64,000 nucleotides of DNA. Origin: Gari tellinella. Lineage: Eukaryota > Mollusca > Bivalvia > Cardiida > Psammobiidae. Made by a program: the position numbers and the translations under genes. Below the pieces are notes generated by a model that saw only the letters and a program-made list of their open reading frames with translations, was not told the origin of the DNA and did no database searches. The stretch is taken from NCBI GenBank assembly GCA_922989275.2, contig OV277862.1, forward strand, positions 68,523,832 through 68,587,831, in the 5' to 3' direction. Below, in pieces: positions 33,767-45,612 of the stretch; position 1 is the first letter of the stretch; the number at the start of each line of letters is the position of its first letter.

Positions 33767-34930
33767 TTGTGCTGGTCACGGTTGTCTTGTATGTCAAACA
33801 ACAGACTTAACAAAAGAGTTGCTATTTGGGCCACCAATGTTTCAGGAAGAAATTGTAAAAATTGGTTTTATTTAACTACAAATAAGTTTAAAGAGCTTGG
33901 TTTAGAACAATATTGTAACTTGAACGATCATATTCCTAAGCATATTCTTACAGAATCATTAGAAAATATAATGCATACGCAATACTGTGAAGAGTGGCGA
34001 AAATCTATCAATTCAGTAACAGTGCCATCTGGACGGGGAAGAAATAAGCTCAGGACATATAAGTTATTTAAAACGGTGTTTGAGACAGAATTCTACTGTA
34101 ACCTGATTATGCCATTAAGACACAGGGCTGCTTTTAGCAAATTTAGATGTGGTGTTGCGCCCTTACGTATTGAAACGGGTAGATACGAAGGCCTATAGAT
34201 GTTAACGATCGAACATGTCCATTTTGTCATAAGTTTGAAGATGAATGTCATGTATTATTCGATTGTTTTCTCTATGACGATTTAAGAAAAACATTTTTTG
34301 ATAGGCCGAAAAAATAGCCAATGATTTTATAAGTATGTCTAAAATGGAAAAAATTATATTCATTTTCACTAAAACTGAAATGTGTAGGATAAGTGCCAAA
34401 ACCTGTTTTAGTATTCTTCGTCGTCGAAGTTTTTATCTTTGTAAGTAGTTAGCTGTAATATTTTAACATGATGTTTTATGGTCATTGTACAATAATGTCA
34501 ATACTATACGGTTTAATTCATACGCAGTTTATTGTTTTGTTTTACTTTATGTATACAGTCTCTATCAATAATTTTTATCTCATATCTTATATGGGATAAA
34601 CCTGTTTCTTGAATGTCCTTTTAGTCCGTTTGTTTATTTGTTTTTATTTCCTTGAAGCTTTTTATCCTTCTTAGTGTTCCTTTAATATAATACTGTGTTT
34701 AGGTCGTATCATTGATAGAGGCTGTATATATCTTAGAATATGTAAATAAAAGCTGTAGCATATGGCTTTTAAAGAGTATTGTTTATGAAATGGATTCGGA
34801 AAATTATATCAAACATATAGTCTCTTATAATTCTTTTATGAATGGCATGCTTTTGTGTAAATGGAAATTATGTGATATGTATTATATGTTGAAATCATGA
34901 TGAGACTCAAATAAAGATATAAACTATAAA
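33767..34930 (+). pseudogene. 3' end of a non-LTR retrotransposon, frameshifted
   Basis: A 143-codon open frame (33767-34198) covers the region after the reverse transcriptase fingers and palm of a LINE: it has the typical RHRAAFSKFRCG stretch, in which an alpha-helical 'R-F-R-x-G' is followed by short basic residues. A stop follows, but the next frame continues with a Cys-x2-Cys...His zinc-binding motif (CPFCHKFEDECHVLF) near 34217-34262. The two parts are displaced by one base near 34194-34200, so this copy is dead. The likely 3' UTR runs to about 34930 and ends with AATAAAGATAT. No 5' part is present. Confidence 0.7.
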
Positions 34931-34934
34931 CAGT

Positions 34935-36890
34935 CACCTTTAACATGACAATGCTGTTTGGTTACCATAGCAACTATTCACAGCAATCGCTAAAAAAGAG
35001 GATTATGCTGCAAATATGTGTCAAATTCGAGCTTGTTTGAAGGCAAAGTATAGCAACTTATTAGAAACATATTGTACTTCAGTTTCATTTACAGGTGCTC
35101 AAGTTAACATTATCATATAAACATTCACTTTTAACACGAAAATAAAGTTTGGTTACCTTAACAACCACTCATAATATATGCTAAATAAGAGCATTATATT
35201 GAAACTATGTGTCAAAGTCTTTTTTTTCCGAGGCAATTTACAGATCATTGGTCTTTAGTTTCAATATCAGGTTTGCAAGTTAACATTGTCATATAAACGT
35301 TCACTTTTGACGTGAAAATAACATTTGGTTACCTTAGCAACCACTCACAATATATGCTAAATAAGAGCACTACATTGAAAATACATGTACCGGTATGTGT
35401 CAAATCGAGCTGTTTTTAAGGCAAAGTACATCAATCTATTAGAACCGATGTACTCTAGTTTCATTATCAGGTTTGTATGTTTACATTGGCATATAAAGTT
35501 ATAAACATTAACCTTTAACTTGAAAGTAAAATTTGGTTACATTAGCAACCACGCACAATATATGCTAAATAAGCGCAAACATTATATACATGTATGCATT
35601 GAAAATATGTATCAAATTTGAGCTTTTTTTTATATCAGGTTTGTATGTGAGTATTGCCGTATAAACAGTCACATTTAATACGAAAAGAACATTCGGTCTC
35701 CTTAATGCAACCACACACAATATATGCTAAATAAGAGCATTATATTGAAAATGTGTCAAATTCGAGCTTTTGTGAAGGCAAGTACAGGAAATTATTAGAA
35801 CCATTGTATTTTAATTTCATTATCTTGTTTGTAAGTTAACATTGTTATATAAACATTCACTTACCGGTATAACATGAAAATATTATTTGACATTTGACAA
35901 CCTTAGCAATTACTCACAATATATGCTAGAAAAGCATTTATTACAATAGTGTCAAAGTGCAAGACTTTTAGAAAGGCAAAGTACAGCAGGTAACCAAATA
36001 TTATAATTATTCATGTTAAAAATTGACATATATTTTCAATATTTTTTTTCTTATTTTAGCATATTTTACGAGAGGTTGCTAAGGTAACAAAATGTTATTT
36101 TCGTGCTAAATATTGAGTTTATATATGACAATGTTAACTTGCAAACCTGATAATGAAACCGAAGTACAATGGTTGTAAAAATGCTGTACTTTGCCTTAAA
36201 AAGAGTAAAATTTAACATATATTATGCATTTTAAGTACATGTACATTATAATCTTATTAAGCACATATTGTGAGGGGTTGCAAAGGTGACCGAATTTTAT
36301 TTTTTCATTTTAAAAGTGAATGTTTATGAATATGACAATGTTTATTTGTTAATGAACTTAAAGTGTAGTGATTCTAATAGGTAGCTGTACTTTGCCTTCA
36401 CAAAAGCTTGAATTTGACACATTTGCAAAATAATGCTTTTATCCGCAGATAGTGGTCGAGCAGCAATGCGTTCGACTGCGGTACCAGGATGGCAGTCGTG
36501 AGTTCGATCCCTCGCCGGACCAGCGGCCTGACTAGGGGATTTTTCCTAACCCCCGCTGATATACAGGAATGTTCTTGAGCAACATAAACATCACGGAATA
36601 CTTCTCTTCACCCAGGGGTTAAAATGGTTTCTGTGGCTGCCTGCGTGCTATATTAGCAGTGCTCAATAATGAAAGCAAGATGGCTCAATGACCAGGGGAG
36701 TGAATGTGAAGTCGGCTAAACGGAAATTAGGGCTGAAAGTATGTACATGTATCTTACTTTATTAAGCATAATATTGTGTGGTTGCCAAGGCAACTAAATG
36801 CTATTTTCGTTTTAAAGGTTAGTGTTTATGACAGTGTTAACTTGCAAAGCAGATAATGAAGCTTAAGTACAACGGTTCTGATTGAATTCG
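34935..36890. repeat. Approximately 190-bp repeat array in two orientations
   Basis: Copies with ACATTGTCATATAAACATTC, TTGGTTACCTTAGCAACCAC and AATATATGCTAAATAAGAGC run in direct orientation to about 36000. The reverse complements (GGTTGCTAAGGTAACAAAAT, GTGAGGGGTTGCAAAGG) then run to 36890, giving a large imperfect palindrome. A SINE interrupts the second arm. Confidence 0.7.
36445..36745 (+). mobile_element. tRNA-derived SINE
   Basis: It has a pol III A-box-like TAGTGGTCGAGCAGC and a B-box GAGTTCGATCC, spaced as in a tRNA, followed by about 230 bp of non-tRNA body. It is inserted inside a copy of the roughly 190-bp repeat array, which resumes at about 36750. Confidence 0.7.
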
Positions 36891-36894
36891 CTTT

Positions 36895-38650
36895 AACATG
36901 TGACCTACTTTTTGACTACAAAATACCCATATTCAAACATGGCCTAGATTTGGCAAGGATGGTCATTCTAACCGAGTTTGATAAAGATGATTGAGCTAAA
37001 ATTGTGGCTATTAGAATGTTAAGCTATTTTCAAAAGTGAACTAGTGACCTTCCTTTTGACACCACTTAACCCATTTTCGAACATGACTTAGATTTTGTCA
37101 ACATGATCATACTGAATAAGTGTAATAAAGATAGGCAAACATTGTGGCTACTAGAGTGATAACACGCTTTTTGATTTGATAGATTTACCTACTTTTCGAC
37201 CCCACACAACCCATATTCAAATTTGACCTGCATTTTGTCAAGATAGTCATTCTGACCAAGTTTGACAAAATTGGGCTAAAATTGTGAGTGTCCACAAGCT
37301 TTTTAAAGATTTGACCTAGTGACATACGTTTTACCACATTTGAGCTAGATTTTCTCAAGACGGTCATTTTGACAAAGTTTGATATATATTGGGCTAAAAT
37401 TATGGCTACTTGAGTGTTCACATGCTTTTTTTAAGGTATGACCTGACTTGCTTTTCGACCCAATTTCACCCATATTTGAACTTGACCTAGAATATGTCAA
37501 GACGGTCATTATTGCCAAGTTTGATTAATATTTTGTTAAAATTGTGACTGCAAGAGTGATCAAAAACTTTTTCTAAGATTTGACCTAGTGACCTACTTTT
37601 TGACCTCATTTGACCCATATTTAACTTGAAATATACTTTGTCAGGATGGTTATTTTGGCCAAGATTGATAAAGATTAGGCAAACATTGTGGCTACTAGAG
37701 TGATCACAAGTTTTTCTAAGATTTGATCGATTGACCTACTTTGTTGGCCCCACACAACCCATATTCAAACTTGATCTGGATTTGGTCAAGATAGTCATTC
37801 TGACCTAGTTTGACAAAGATTGGGCTACATTGTGGTTACTATCTAGTGTTCACAAGCTTTTTTAAGATTCAACATTGACCCCACATAACCAATATTCAAA
37901 TTTGAGCTAGATTTCCAAAGATAGTCATTCTGACAAAGTTTGATTTAGATTGGGCTAAAATTGTGGCTACTAGAGTGATCAGGTATGACCTGAGTTGCTT
38001 TTTGACCCGACATGACCCATATTCAAACTTAACCTAGATTTTGTCAAGATGGTCTTCTGGCCAAGTTTGATAAAGATTTGGTTAAAATTGTGGCTGCTAG
38101 AGTGTTCAAAAGCTTTTCCCCTAGATTTGACCTAGTGACCTACTTTTTGACCCCATATCCAATCTTGACCCAGACTTTGTCAAGATGGTTATTTTGGCCA
38201 AGTTTGATAAAGATTGGGCTAACATTGTGGCTACTAGAGTGTTCACCGGTTTTTTCTAAGATTTGACCCCAAATGGTCCGTATAATTTTTGACCCAACAT
38301 GACCCATACTTTACCCAGATTTTGTCAAGATTGGTATTCTGACCAAGTTTGATAAAGGATGGCCTCAAATTGTGGCTACTAGAGTGTTCACAAGCTTTTA
38401 CTAACATTTGACCTAGAAACCTTTATTTTGAACCCATATGACCAATATTTTGTCAAGATTGTCATTCTCACCAAGTTTGATAAATATTGGGCTAAAACAA
38501 TTGCTACTAGAATGTATCAAGCTTTTTCTAAGATTTGACCTAGTGATAAGCTTTTTCTAAGATTTGACCTAGTGATACATTTTTTACCCAATGGTTGTTC
38601 CGACCAAATTTGATAAATAGTGGCCTCTGGTGTGTTCACAAGCAAAATAA
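36895..38650. repeat. Approximately 180-bp tandem repeat array
   Basis: About nine diverged units share GACCTACTTTTTGACCCCA, CCCATATTCAAACTTGACC, GTCAAGATGGTCATTCTG, CCAAGTTTGATAAAGATTGG and TTGTGGCTACTAGAGTG. Non-coding. A related single stretch lies at 45738-46210. Confidence 0.8.
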
Positions 38651-38920
38651 ACAACGATTTGCATGCACCAACATACCACGTTTGTTAGTTATTTGAACAC
38701 CATTTCAAAACTTAAAATAAGTGGCCGAGGTCAAGGTCACAGGGGTTCAAGCGTCTTGCCCAACAGCATGTGTGGTGCAAGTATGAAAGGTTTAGGTGAA
38801 ATGGTATAGAAGTTGTGAACACTTTCTTGAAACTGCTAAACATGAATTTGAACGCCAACAACAACATGACAACATAATTATGCTCTCCTGGACATTCGTC
38901 CGGCGAGCTAAAAATGGACT
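38650..38920. repeat. 3' flank of tandem-core element
   Basis: A unique-looking tail follows the array, containing GAGGTCAAGGTCACAGG. It ends TCCGGCGAGCTAAAAATGG, the GAGCTAAAAA end shared by other tandem-core elements here. Confidence 0.5.
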
Positions 38921-39197
38921 TGACATAATTGTAAACTAAAATTTCAGCTTGTGTTGCTACTTACTATAAGACTCCCTCTTCAATTTGGTTTTACAAAGAA
39001 TAAGAAACAAATCAAGTAGTTTCATCATGTTTTAATATCAGTATGATAAATTGCACATTTGTTAGGGTTTTTTGAGACAAGCTTTAGTCATGTTCATGTT
39101 AAAATTGCATGTACAATGTATAAAAGCTACATAAATATGGAGATAACCAACGTAAGCAAACCAAAAGAACAGAAATGCAAGAAAAAATCAGCTTTCC

Positions 39198-39435
39198 CAG
39201 GGCTTCCAATTCTACGGATTTTTCCTAAATCTTCGGATTTTTTTCTAGCAGGCTGAAAGTAAAGCAGAATGTGCCATAAGGCGCTTTCTGCTTTACTTCC
39301 AGTCTGCTTTTAGTAGTCACATGTCAACAAAGCTAGAAACAGTCCATGTTGTGAAGGTACAATACGTAAAATCGAACTTGAAAAATGCAAATTTCGAAAT
39401 CTTAGGATTATTCATGTCAACTTATGGCAGCCCTG
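39198..39435. mobile_element. P1b fold-back element
   Basis: CAGGGCTTCCAATTCTACGG...TTATGGCAGCCCTG ends. The P1 core at about 39250-39308 has apex GTGCCATAAGGCGC. Confidence 0.7.
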
Positions 39436-39485
39436 CTTTCCTTAGCATCCAAGTCACAGCTAGGAATCTCTCGTACTTGAGTTAG

Positions 39486-39705
39486 TACAACACATTCAAC
39501 CATAGTGATGAGAATGCTCATCATTTAAAAACAGAGTACATGTGAAGAGTATGTTTGTCCTATGCAAACAGTAAAGATACTGATCAGGGTCTACACTGTT
39601 ATTTTATTCTCATATTGTTAAAGCACCCCTACATAGTAGGAAATGGACTGGACTTAATTGGAACTGTAATTGTCCATTGAAAGTTACAGGAGTGAATGGG
39701 CTAAT
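39486..39705. mobile_element. P3 fold-back element, degraded
   Basis: The order is reversed: CACATTCAACCATAG..., GAGTATGTTTGTCCTATGC, then GATCAGGGTCTACACTG and finally TTACAGGAGTGAATGGGC. Confidence 0.55.
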
Positions 39706-39876
39706 AAACTGGAATTGCTGTTTGTTTTTGTTGTGTTTTCAGCTTTATTTCAGCCAAACCCCCTATCTATAACCCCAAGATATATGTAAGCTAACCAGGA
39801 AACTTATTGTTAGAAAGCATGTATCACATAACTCTTTTAATCCTTTCCTCTATACAAGCATAATTTCAAGACCTTC

Positions 39877-40195
39877 TAACCCATTTCTCCATAAATATGC
39901 CTTTTTACACCTTTAATTTATTCCTCCACTGAACAAAAAATGTCCCACTTTATAAAGCCATGAATATGCATCGTAAAAACATTTCCTATAGTCTAGCCGG
40001 TTGTAGCTGAAAACAGGCTAAATATTTTTAACCTGCTTTTAGTGGCTATCTGTCTTCAAGACTTCAAACAGGCCATTGGGTAAAGTAGATTGAAAGTAAA
40101 GCAGGTTTGTCCCAAAGGGAGATCTCCAATTCACTTCCAAGCTGTTTGAAGTAGTCAGCTGTCTATGGAGAAGGGTTATTAAAGTACACATTCTT
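39877..40195. mobile_element. P1-like elements, degraded
   Basis: TAACCCATTTCTCCATAAATATG matches a P1 left end, followed by P1 flank sequence. The hairpin core is deleted, and a second partial core (GATTGAAAGTAAAGCAGG) follows at 40087. Confidence 0.5.
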
Positions 40196-40209
40196 TTTCA
40201 CTACTGTTT

Positions 40210-40460
40210 TATTCTGACTACAATGCCAGGGGTCGTAAGTTCGATCCCCGCCAAACCAAGTCCTTCGGATGAGACTTTATAAACTGAGGTCTGATGTATC
40301 AGTGCTTTACGCTGGGCAGCTAAAAGAACCAGAGAACTCTTTCCATAATAATTATTAAGAGTAGGGCATCGCATCGGGTTTTTTCTGTATCTGCTCCCCT
40401 CTCAGGGGCGTCCAATTAGCCCATAGATGGCAGTAACAGACGTTAACAAACGTAAAGGAT
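40210..40460 (+). mobile_element. tRNA-derived SINE, 5' truncated
   Basis: The B-box TAAGTTCGATCCCCGCC is clear, and the A-box half is degraded or missing. The body (TTCGGATGAGAC..., CTTTACGCTGGGCAGC, CTCCCCTCTCAGGGGCG) is a typical invertebrate SINE layout. Confidence 0.6.
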
Positions 40461-40727
40461 TAACAGCAGTCTGATGATGGTCTACGCTGTTTACAAATAG
40501 TTTCAGTGCATGGCTCACTGTACCCAGAGCTGTGAACTAATTCACGAGAGCAGTCAGAGCCCAAAACAATGAAACAAGTACATGACATTGTATACATTAT
40601 AATTTTGTACTGAAACTGAAATTGTTTCATTTTCTACTACATGGCTCACAATTAAGGCTATGTTCTTGTCCAACAATTCACGAGAGCAGCAAGCACCAAA
40701 GATATGTATTTAAACTATTTATACAAT

Positions 40728-40917
40728 ACAGTAAAACCTCTATATTTCGACCACTAACAAGAGTGCTTATTGATTATAGCATAAAGGACAGGTGACAGCT
40801 TAAAGCAATGTGAAAATAAAACATTCACATTGCTTTAAGCAGTCACCTGCCTTAAATACCTGATAATCAGCACAATTTAGTGGTCACAACAGTGAGGTTT
40901 TACTGTATCTCTGTACA
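40728..40917. mobile_element. M2 fold-back element
   Basis: TA-CAGTAAAACCTCTATATT...GTGAGGTTTTACTG-TA ends with a shortened hairpin (TTAAAGCAATGTGAAAATAA / CATTCACATTGCTTTAA). Confidence 0.75.
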
Positions 40918-41031
40918 ACTGAAATTGCTTCATCGTTTACTACTGCTACTTTACTAAAGTAATATCCCAAATATCCTATCAACTGATTAATATTTATAAA
41001 CATCCCTAATCACCAATAAAATGCATCTTTA

Positions 41032-41301
41032 TTAACCCATAAACACCATAGCCTGATTCTAGTATTAAAGATAGGTGATAGGTTGAAATTTAATTTATTC
41101 CTCCATTGAAGAAAATAGTGCCAATTTATAGTCAAAAATATATATCGAAGAAATAGGTTATATATTATAACAGGTGGTAGCTTAAAGCAGGCTGAAAGTA
41201 AATCAGAATGCACCTTAAGGTGCATTCTACTTTACTTTCAACCTGCTATAAGCAGTTGCCTATCTTCAATACTAGAGACAGGCTATGAGGTAATGGGTTA
41301 A
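41032..41301. mobile_element. P1 fold-back element
   Basis: TTAACCCATAAACACCATAG...TGAGGTAATGGGTTAA ends. The hairpin at about 41186-41250 has apex GCACCTTAAGGTGC. Confidence 0.75.
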
Positions 41302-41536
41302 AATGTTTGACCGCAGTGGATAATGACTGATGAAATTGAGGTAATATACAAAATTTATTTATATAACATGAACACATCAAGCGTGAAGACAACACTGGGT
41401 CTGTATCTTCAAGAATATTGTAAATAATTTCCTAGCCCCACTGAATATTCATATATAATATCTGCTAGGATAAAGAAAATATTGCTTTAGCTGGTCACCT
41501 GTCTTCAAAACTAGAAACAGGTTATAGGGTAAAGGA

Positions 41537-41789
41537 TTAACCCATAACATGTTCCTAGTATTTAAGATAGGTGACCACTTAAAGCAGGTTGAAAGTAAAG
41601 CAGAATGTGCCTTAAGGCACATTCTGCTTTACTTTCAGCTCTGCTTTAAGCTACCATCTGCTTAAATACACAAAATATTTATTATGATACATATTCATGA
41701 CTGTATATTTGTATTTTGTAGAAATTGGAACTACTTTCTTCAGTGCAGGAATAATTAATTAGAGGCATATTTATGGGGTAAAGGGTTAA
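41537..41789. mobile_element. P1 fold-back element in kinesin 3' UTR region
   Basis: TTAACCCATAACATG...TATGGGGTAAAGGGTTAA ends. The hairpin at about 41577-41640 has apex GTGCCTTAAGGCAC. It lies about 80 bp past the kinesin stop codon and carries a minus-strand AATAAA. Confidence 0.75.
41678..41683 (-). promoter_or_regulatory. Candidate poly(A) signal of kinesin gene
   Basis: AATAAA on the minus strand, about 185 bp downstream of the kinesin stop codon. It lies inside a P1 fold-back element (41537-41789), so the transcript may use a transposon-supplied poly(A) signal. No closer AATAAA was found between this site and the stop. Confidence 0.35.
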
Positions 41790-41865
41790 ATTGTGAGTAA
41801 ACACAGGTTTAAATTGTTCATCAATTGTTGGGTAGAGATAAGGCACAGTTTATGGCTAGTTGTGG

Positions 41866-41991
41866 TCACTTTTTCTTGTTGAGTCGGCTGATGGGTGTCA
41901 GTTTTGTACCAGATGATGGGGTGCCTGGTTTCAACCCTACTATACCACGCTGGGGCGTCAGGGCTGCCCGAGCTGGAGAGGAAGGAAGGCT
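41866..41991 (-). CDS. Kinesin-14, terminal exon with stop codon
   Basis: Minus strand. Acceptor TCTTGTTACAG is followed by 41 codons and TGA in phase 0, matching the phase 0 donor of the exon at 51350. The peptide is rich in Ser, Pro, Thr and basic residues (starts SLPSSPARAALTPQ, ends SRLNKKK), as expected of the unstructured tail behind a C-terminal motor. KIFC3 likewise ends in a Ser/Pro-rich basic tail. There is no sequence conservation to prove the link. The evidence is position, strand, phase, acceptor and composition. A small extra exon in the 9.4 kb intron cannot be excluded. Confidence 0.7.
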   Translation of the reverse strand, partial: SLPSSPARAALTPQRGIVGLKPGTPSSGTKLTPISRLNKKK

Positions 41992-42062
41992 CTGTAACAA
42001 GAAATAAGACAACATCTAGTTATGGAAGAGTTAGAGTATAGGGAGGTTAGGGTCCACTGGCT

Positions 42063-42305
42063 TTAACCCTTTTGGCGCCAAAATAATTGTGGGTTTTTTA
42101 CCCCTTCAGCACTTTATTGTCGTCTGCTTTAATATTGTTGTCTGCAAGATTGTTTCAAAGTACCATTCAATGTAGTATGACATAAGAAATATCGATACAA
42201 GTGTCAAACAGTTTGGATCCCGACCAGACACATTACCGGGCATCTGATCAGGATCCAAACTATTTCCAAAGTTGACTTTATGTGACCTCGGCGATGAAAA
42301 GGATA
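42063..42305. mobile_element. P2 fold-back element
   Basis: TTAACCCTTTTGGCGCC left end and P2 hairpin at about 42207-42262 (GTTTGGATCCCGACCAGAC / TCTGATCAGGATCCAAAC). The right end is degraded. Confidence 0.65.
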
Positions 42306-42699
42306 AACCCTATTGTTCCCTTTCCATATCTTAAAAACAAAATCATCAATAATTTTTTATATACAGTCAAAATTCGATACTTCAAACTCGTTAAGTTGAA
42401 CATATTTCATAAGAAAAATTCAATAACTCAGCCCAATACAACTTTTAAATACTGGTAAGTTCTACATAAGTGAGTTTGAATTATCGAGTTTAGGCTGTAT
42501 ATAATTATATAAATAGTCTGTTTTTACTTTCAGCATTATTATGTACATGTACAAATGTATTTAGAATATGACCTAAACAACTAGGAAGTTAACTGTTTAA
42601 ACAACAATGTGCTTTAACCCTTTGAACTGGGTAAACTTTCTGGATTAACATACAGGGTTCCAGATAATTGTAAAGCTAAAATCATTACACCTTAACCAA

Positions 42700-42913
42700 T
42701 TAACCCTTAGCCTGCCACTCACGACTATAGCTCCATATGCAAACAGCTTGGATACGGATGAGACGCCGAGTAACTCGGCGTCTCATCCGGATCCAAGCTG
42801 TTTGACACTCGGACAACATTTTCACCAATTTTGAGCAACTTTGAAGCACTTTGAAACTTGAAGCAGACGAGAAATATAGCAGACGACAATTTATTTGGCG
42901 GGCTAAGGGTTAA
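42700..42913. mobile_element. P2 fold-back element, twin A
   Basis: TTAACCCTTAGCCTGCCACTC...GGCGGGCTAAGGGTTAA ends with the perfect hairpin GGATACGGATGAGACGCCG, apex CCGAGTAACTCGG. Nearly identical to the copy at 47056-47259. Confidence 0.85.
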
Positions 42914-43310
42914 TGTGATGTGACTAATTATTAGAATTGTCACTTTTCAATGATAGTAATGAGTAGTAATAGCATAAGGTTTGGTGGAGGCATAAAGGAA
43001 AACATGCTGGAAATATGTGGTTAATCTGGAGCCCTGTTCAATGTACATGTAGATCAGATGCAAAGTAACTCAGTATCTGATCAGGATCAAATCAGTTTGT
43101 TATCTACAAATGCTGAGAAAAAAAGTTGTCAGAAGACAACAAAGCTCGCTGGTGTCACATTTCAAAACAGAGGCTGAGTTCAAGGTAACAGGAGCCACTT
43201 TTTTCACATATACGGAAAAGTCTTGTCCACTTATATACAACAGAACTATACATGTAAATATAAGCTTCACTATAAAGGTGACACTATGACATAAATCAAT
43301 CCTGTAAACA

Positions 43311-43499
43311 GGGCTCCAGAGAAGAGAGAGTAAACTAAATATCCAGCATTTTCTTCTTAATCATAGCATCAACATCCTATGGTGTCACTACTCATTATTT
43401 CACCTTGAAGATAAGATTCTAATGAGTAGTGACACCATAGGGTTTACTGCCGACATAAAGATTTTAGTTTTTGAAATACTCCCCTTATTTGGAGCTCTA
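43311..43499. mobile_element. G5 fold-back element
   Basis: GGGCTCCAGAGAAGAG...TTATTTGGAGCTC ends. The hairpin CCTATGGTGTCACTACTC / GAGTAGTGACACCATAGG is at about 43376-43442. Confidence 0.75.
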
Positions 43500-44213
43500 T
43501 AATACTATGTAAACATATAGATATACAGACAAGCTTGTATAAGTTACCACTCCTTACACACTACTCTTTGGTAGTCTAAAATACAGGCGGTTGTTTAATG
43601 CAGAATAAAAATAATGCAGAAAGCTCATATTGGAACTTAAATTTCTGCATCATTTGTATCCTGCATTAATTCGTTACTCCATTGATTAGCATTTACATGT
43701 CTGATTTATTCCTCCATCACTAACAGTAGTTCCACTTTATACAGTCATGAATATGCTTCATAAGAAACATTTACTATATCCTAGCAGATAGTAGCTTAAA
43801 CTAAAGCAAGAGTAATAGGTTAAAGACATTACCCCAGTACATTCAATGATTCCCCCCACCCCACCCCAATTTGTTCTCACAAGGCATGAAATATATAGCA
43901 GGAGAAAAGTGTGCACAGCCAATGTCAGCCATCTCTAGTCGTATAGAGAGGCCCTGACATACTCTCAAGGGTCTTTTCAATGGGTTTTACTAGCCAAACT
44001 ATCAAATATAAGGAACGGGCCTCACATGAGATGCTTCAATGATTTTTGGCCTCGACAATCTGACATTTGGACAGTTACATGCATGCTGCATGCTTTAACT
44101 CAAACTTTCTTTTGGACTTGGTGTCACCAACCAACCTGGGTCAAGTAATGTATTTAAGCAGTCACCTATCTTTAAAGATATTCACTACATTTCAGTTAGT
44201 GATCACTTTACCC

Positions 44214-44416
44214 TTTAACCCATAGCCTGTTTTTAGTTTTGAATACAGGTGAGGTGCAATCTGATTCATTTTCAGCCTGCTTTAAGGTATCATCTGCAAG
44301 GATATAGGCACTATTTCTTATGATAAATGTTCATGACTGTATAAACGGGAACTATGTTCTTCAGTGAAGGAATAAATTAAATGCACTAAAAGGCACTTCT
44401 ATGGGGGAAAGGGTTA
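44214..44416. mobile_element. P1 element, left arm deleted
   Basis: TTAACCCATAGCCTG...ATGGGGGAAAGGGTTAA ends. Only the distal right arm (TTCAGCCTGCTTTAAGG) remains. A further P1 fragment lies at 43666-43830. Confidence 0.6.
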
Positions 44417-44539
44417 ATACAAGATTGATAGTACATGTACATTATAATTAAAGTAGAGAGAAGTGGACATGAGTAAAAACTGCCAACTGAAAAGTTCCAT
44501 ATCAAAATCACACTACCCAGCTTCAAAAGCAACCTGTGT

Positions 44540-45010
44540 TCTGTATCTGTTCTTCAGGTTGCAGAGTTACACAAGAAGATGTCATCTGAAACTTCATTTC
44601 AGAAAGCTGATGACATTATGTATAAAAGGCCAAGTTGAGTACAGCCAATATGATGTCTTCACTGCTCAAAGTTCCAAAGTTATGGCCATGGTTTAAGTTG
44701 TTGACATACAGACAAACAGATAGGCGAAAAATAATTAATATGCCCCTGACTATTTCACTTGAGTGCATAAAAATCTAAAAATTAACAAGATGTGTTTGTG
44801 AAACATCCCTGATGGCCATGGTCAAATTAAGCCTGTTTGACCTCTGAATTACCTTGACCGTTGTCTGATATTAGCCAAGGGCCTCTTAAGTGAGGTAAAC
44901 ATTCGAAATATTTAAGCCTCTATCAGACAGCTCTAAAGTTATGGCTAAGGTTAAAGTTGTGGACAGACAGACAGAAACAAACACAAAGGCAATCAGACAG
45001 ACCAACAACA
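44540..45010. repeat. Two interspersed repeats with CAGACAGACA tails
   Basis: Both contain AAAGTTATGGCCATGGTT- or AAGTTATGGCTAAGGTT-like segments followed by GACAGACAGACAGAAAC-type tails. The second begins ACAAGATGTGTTTGTGAAAC. They look like dispersed non-coding repeats of unknown class. Confidence 0.5.
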
Positions 45011-45159
45011 ATAATTCCCTCTGACTTTCGATGACAGGTAAATTCAAAACCATACATAATGTTTCCCTATTTCTCATTATACAAGTTGCTAACAGTTGAA
45101 AATGGTAATTTTTAGTATCATCAGTTGGATGACAAAGTGCCAAAAACTTTACATCATTA

Positions 45160-45344
45160 GGGCTCTTGATAAGAGTGCTTAAACCACTTATTTTCAATAT
45201 TTTCTCCTTTATGCCTCCACCAAACCCTATGGTGTGACCACTCATTGGAATCATCACAATGTGACGATTCTCTAGAGTGGTCACACCATAGGGTTTGGCG
45301 GAAGTATAAATCTTTTAAAAATATGCATCTTATCTGGAGCTCTG
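45160..45344. mobile_element. G5 fold-back element
   Basis: GGGCTCTTGATAAGAG...CTTATCTGGAGCTC ends. The hairpin ACCCTATGGTGTGACCACTC / GAGTGGTCACACCATAGGGT is at about 45224-45298. Confidence 0.75.
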
Positions 45345-45454
45345 CATCATGCAATAACAACAAACACACCAAAACATAAAATCAGAGAGAAGATGATATA
45401 ACAACAGCTCCAGTCAATAAAACACTTGAAAAGAAACTTAAGGTAGAGAACCCC

Positions 45455-45612
45455 TGATGAGATTGGACCAAAATTGGTACTCTGCGTCGAGCGATCAGCC
45501 ATTCTAGCCAACTTACCGCCCGTTCCAAACCATGCTTTAGCATGATTCGGAACAGACGGACATTTGATGAAAATCGCCGATCGCTCTCCGTAGAGTACCA
45601 ATATTGACCAAC
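45455..45612. repeat. Long hairpin repeat
   Basis: Arms AATTGGTACTCTGCGTCGAG / CTCTCCGTAGAGTACCAAT continue through CGATC...GATCG. The inner segment CCGTTCCAAACCATGC / GCATGATTCGGAACAGACGG pairs too. It explains the 84-91-codon open frames here. Confidence 0.65.

Noticed and set aside
36930..38640. Regularly spaced repeats as a possible CRISPR array
   Set aside because: Units are about 180 bp, diverged, and continuous without unique spacers; the context is a eukaryotic satellite-like array.
41825..42007. 60-codon plus-strand open frame
   Set aside because: Antisense of the terminal kinesin exon, which has acceptor, phase and stop on the minus strand.
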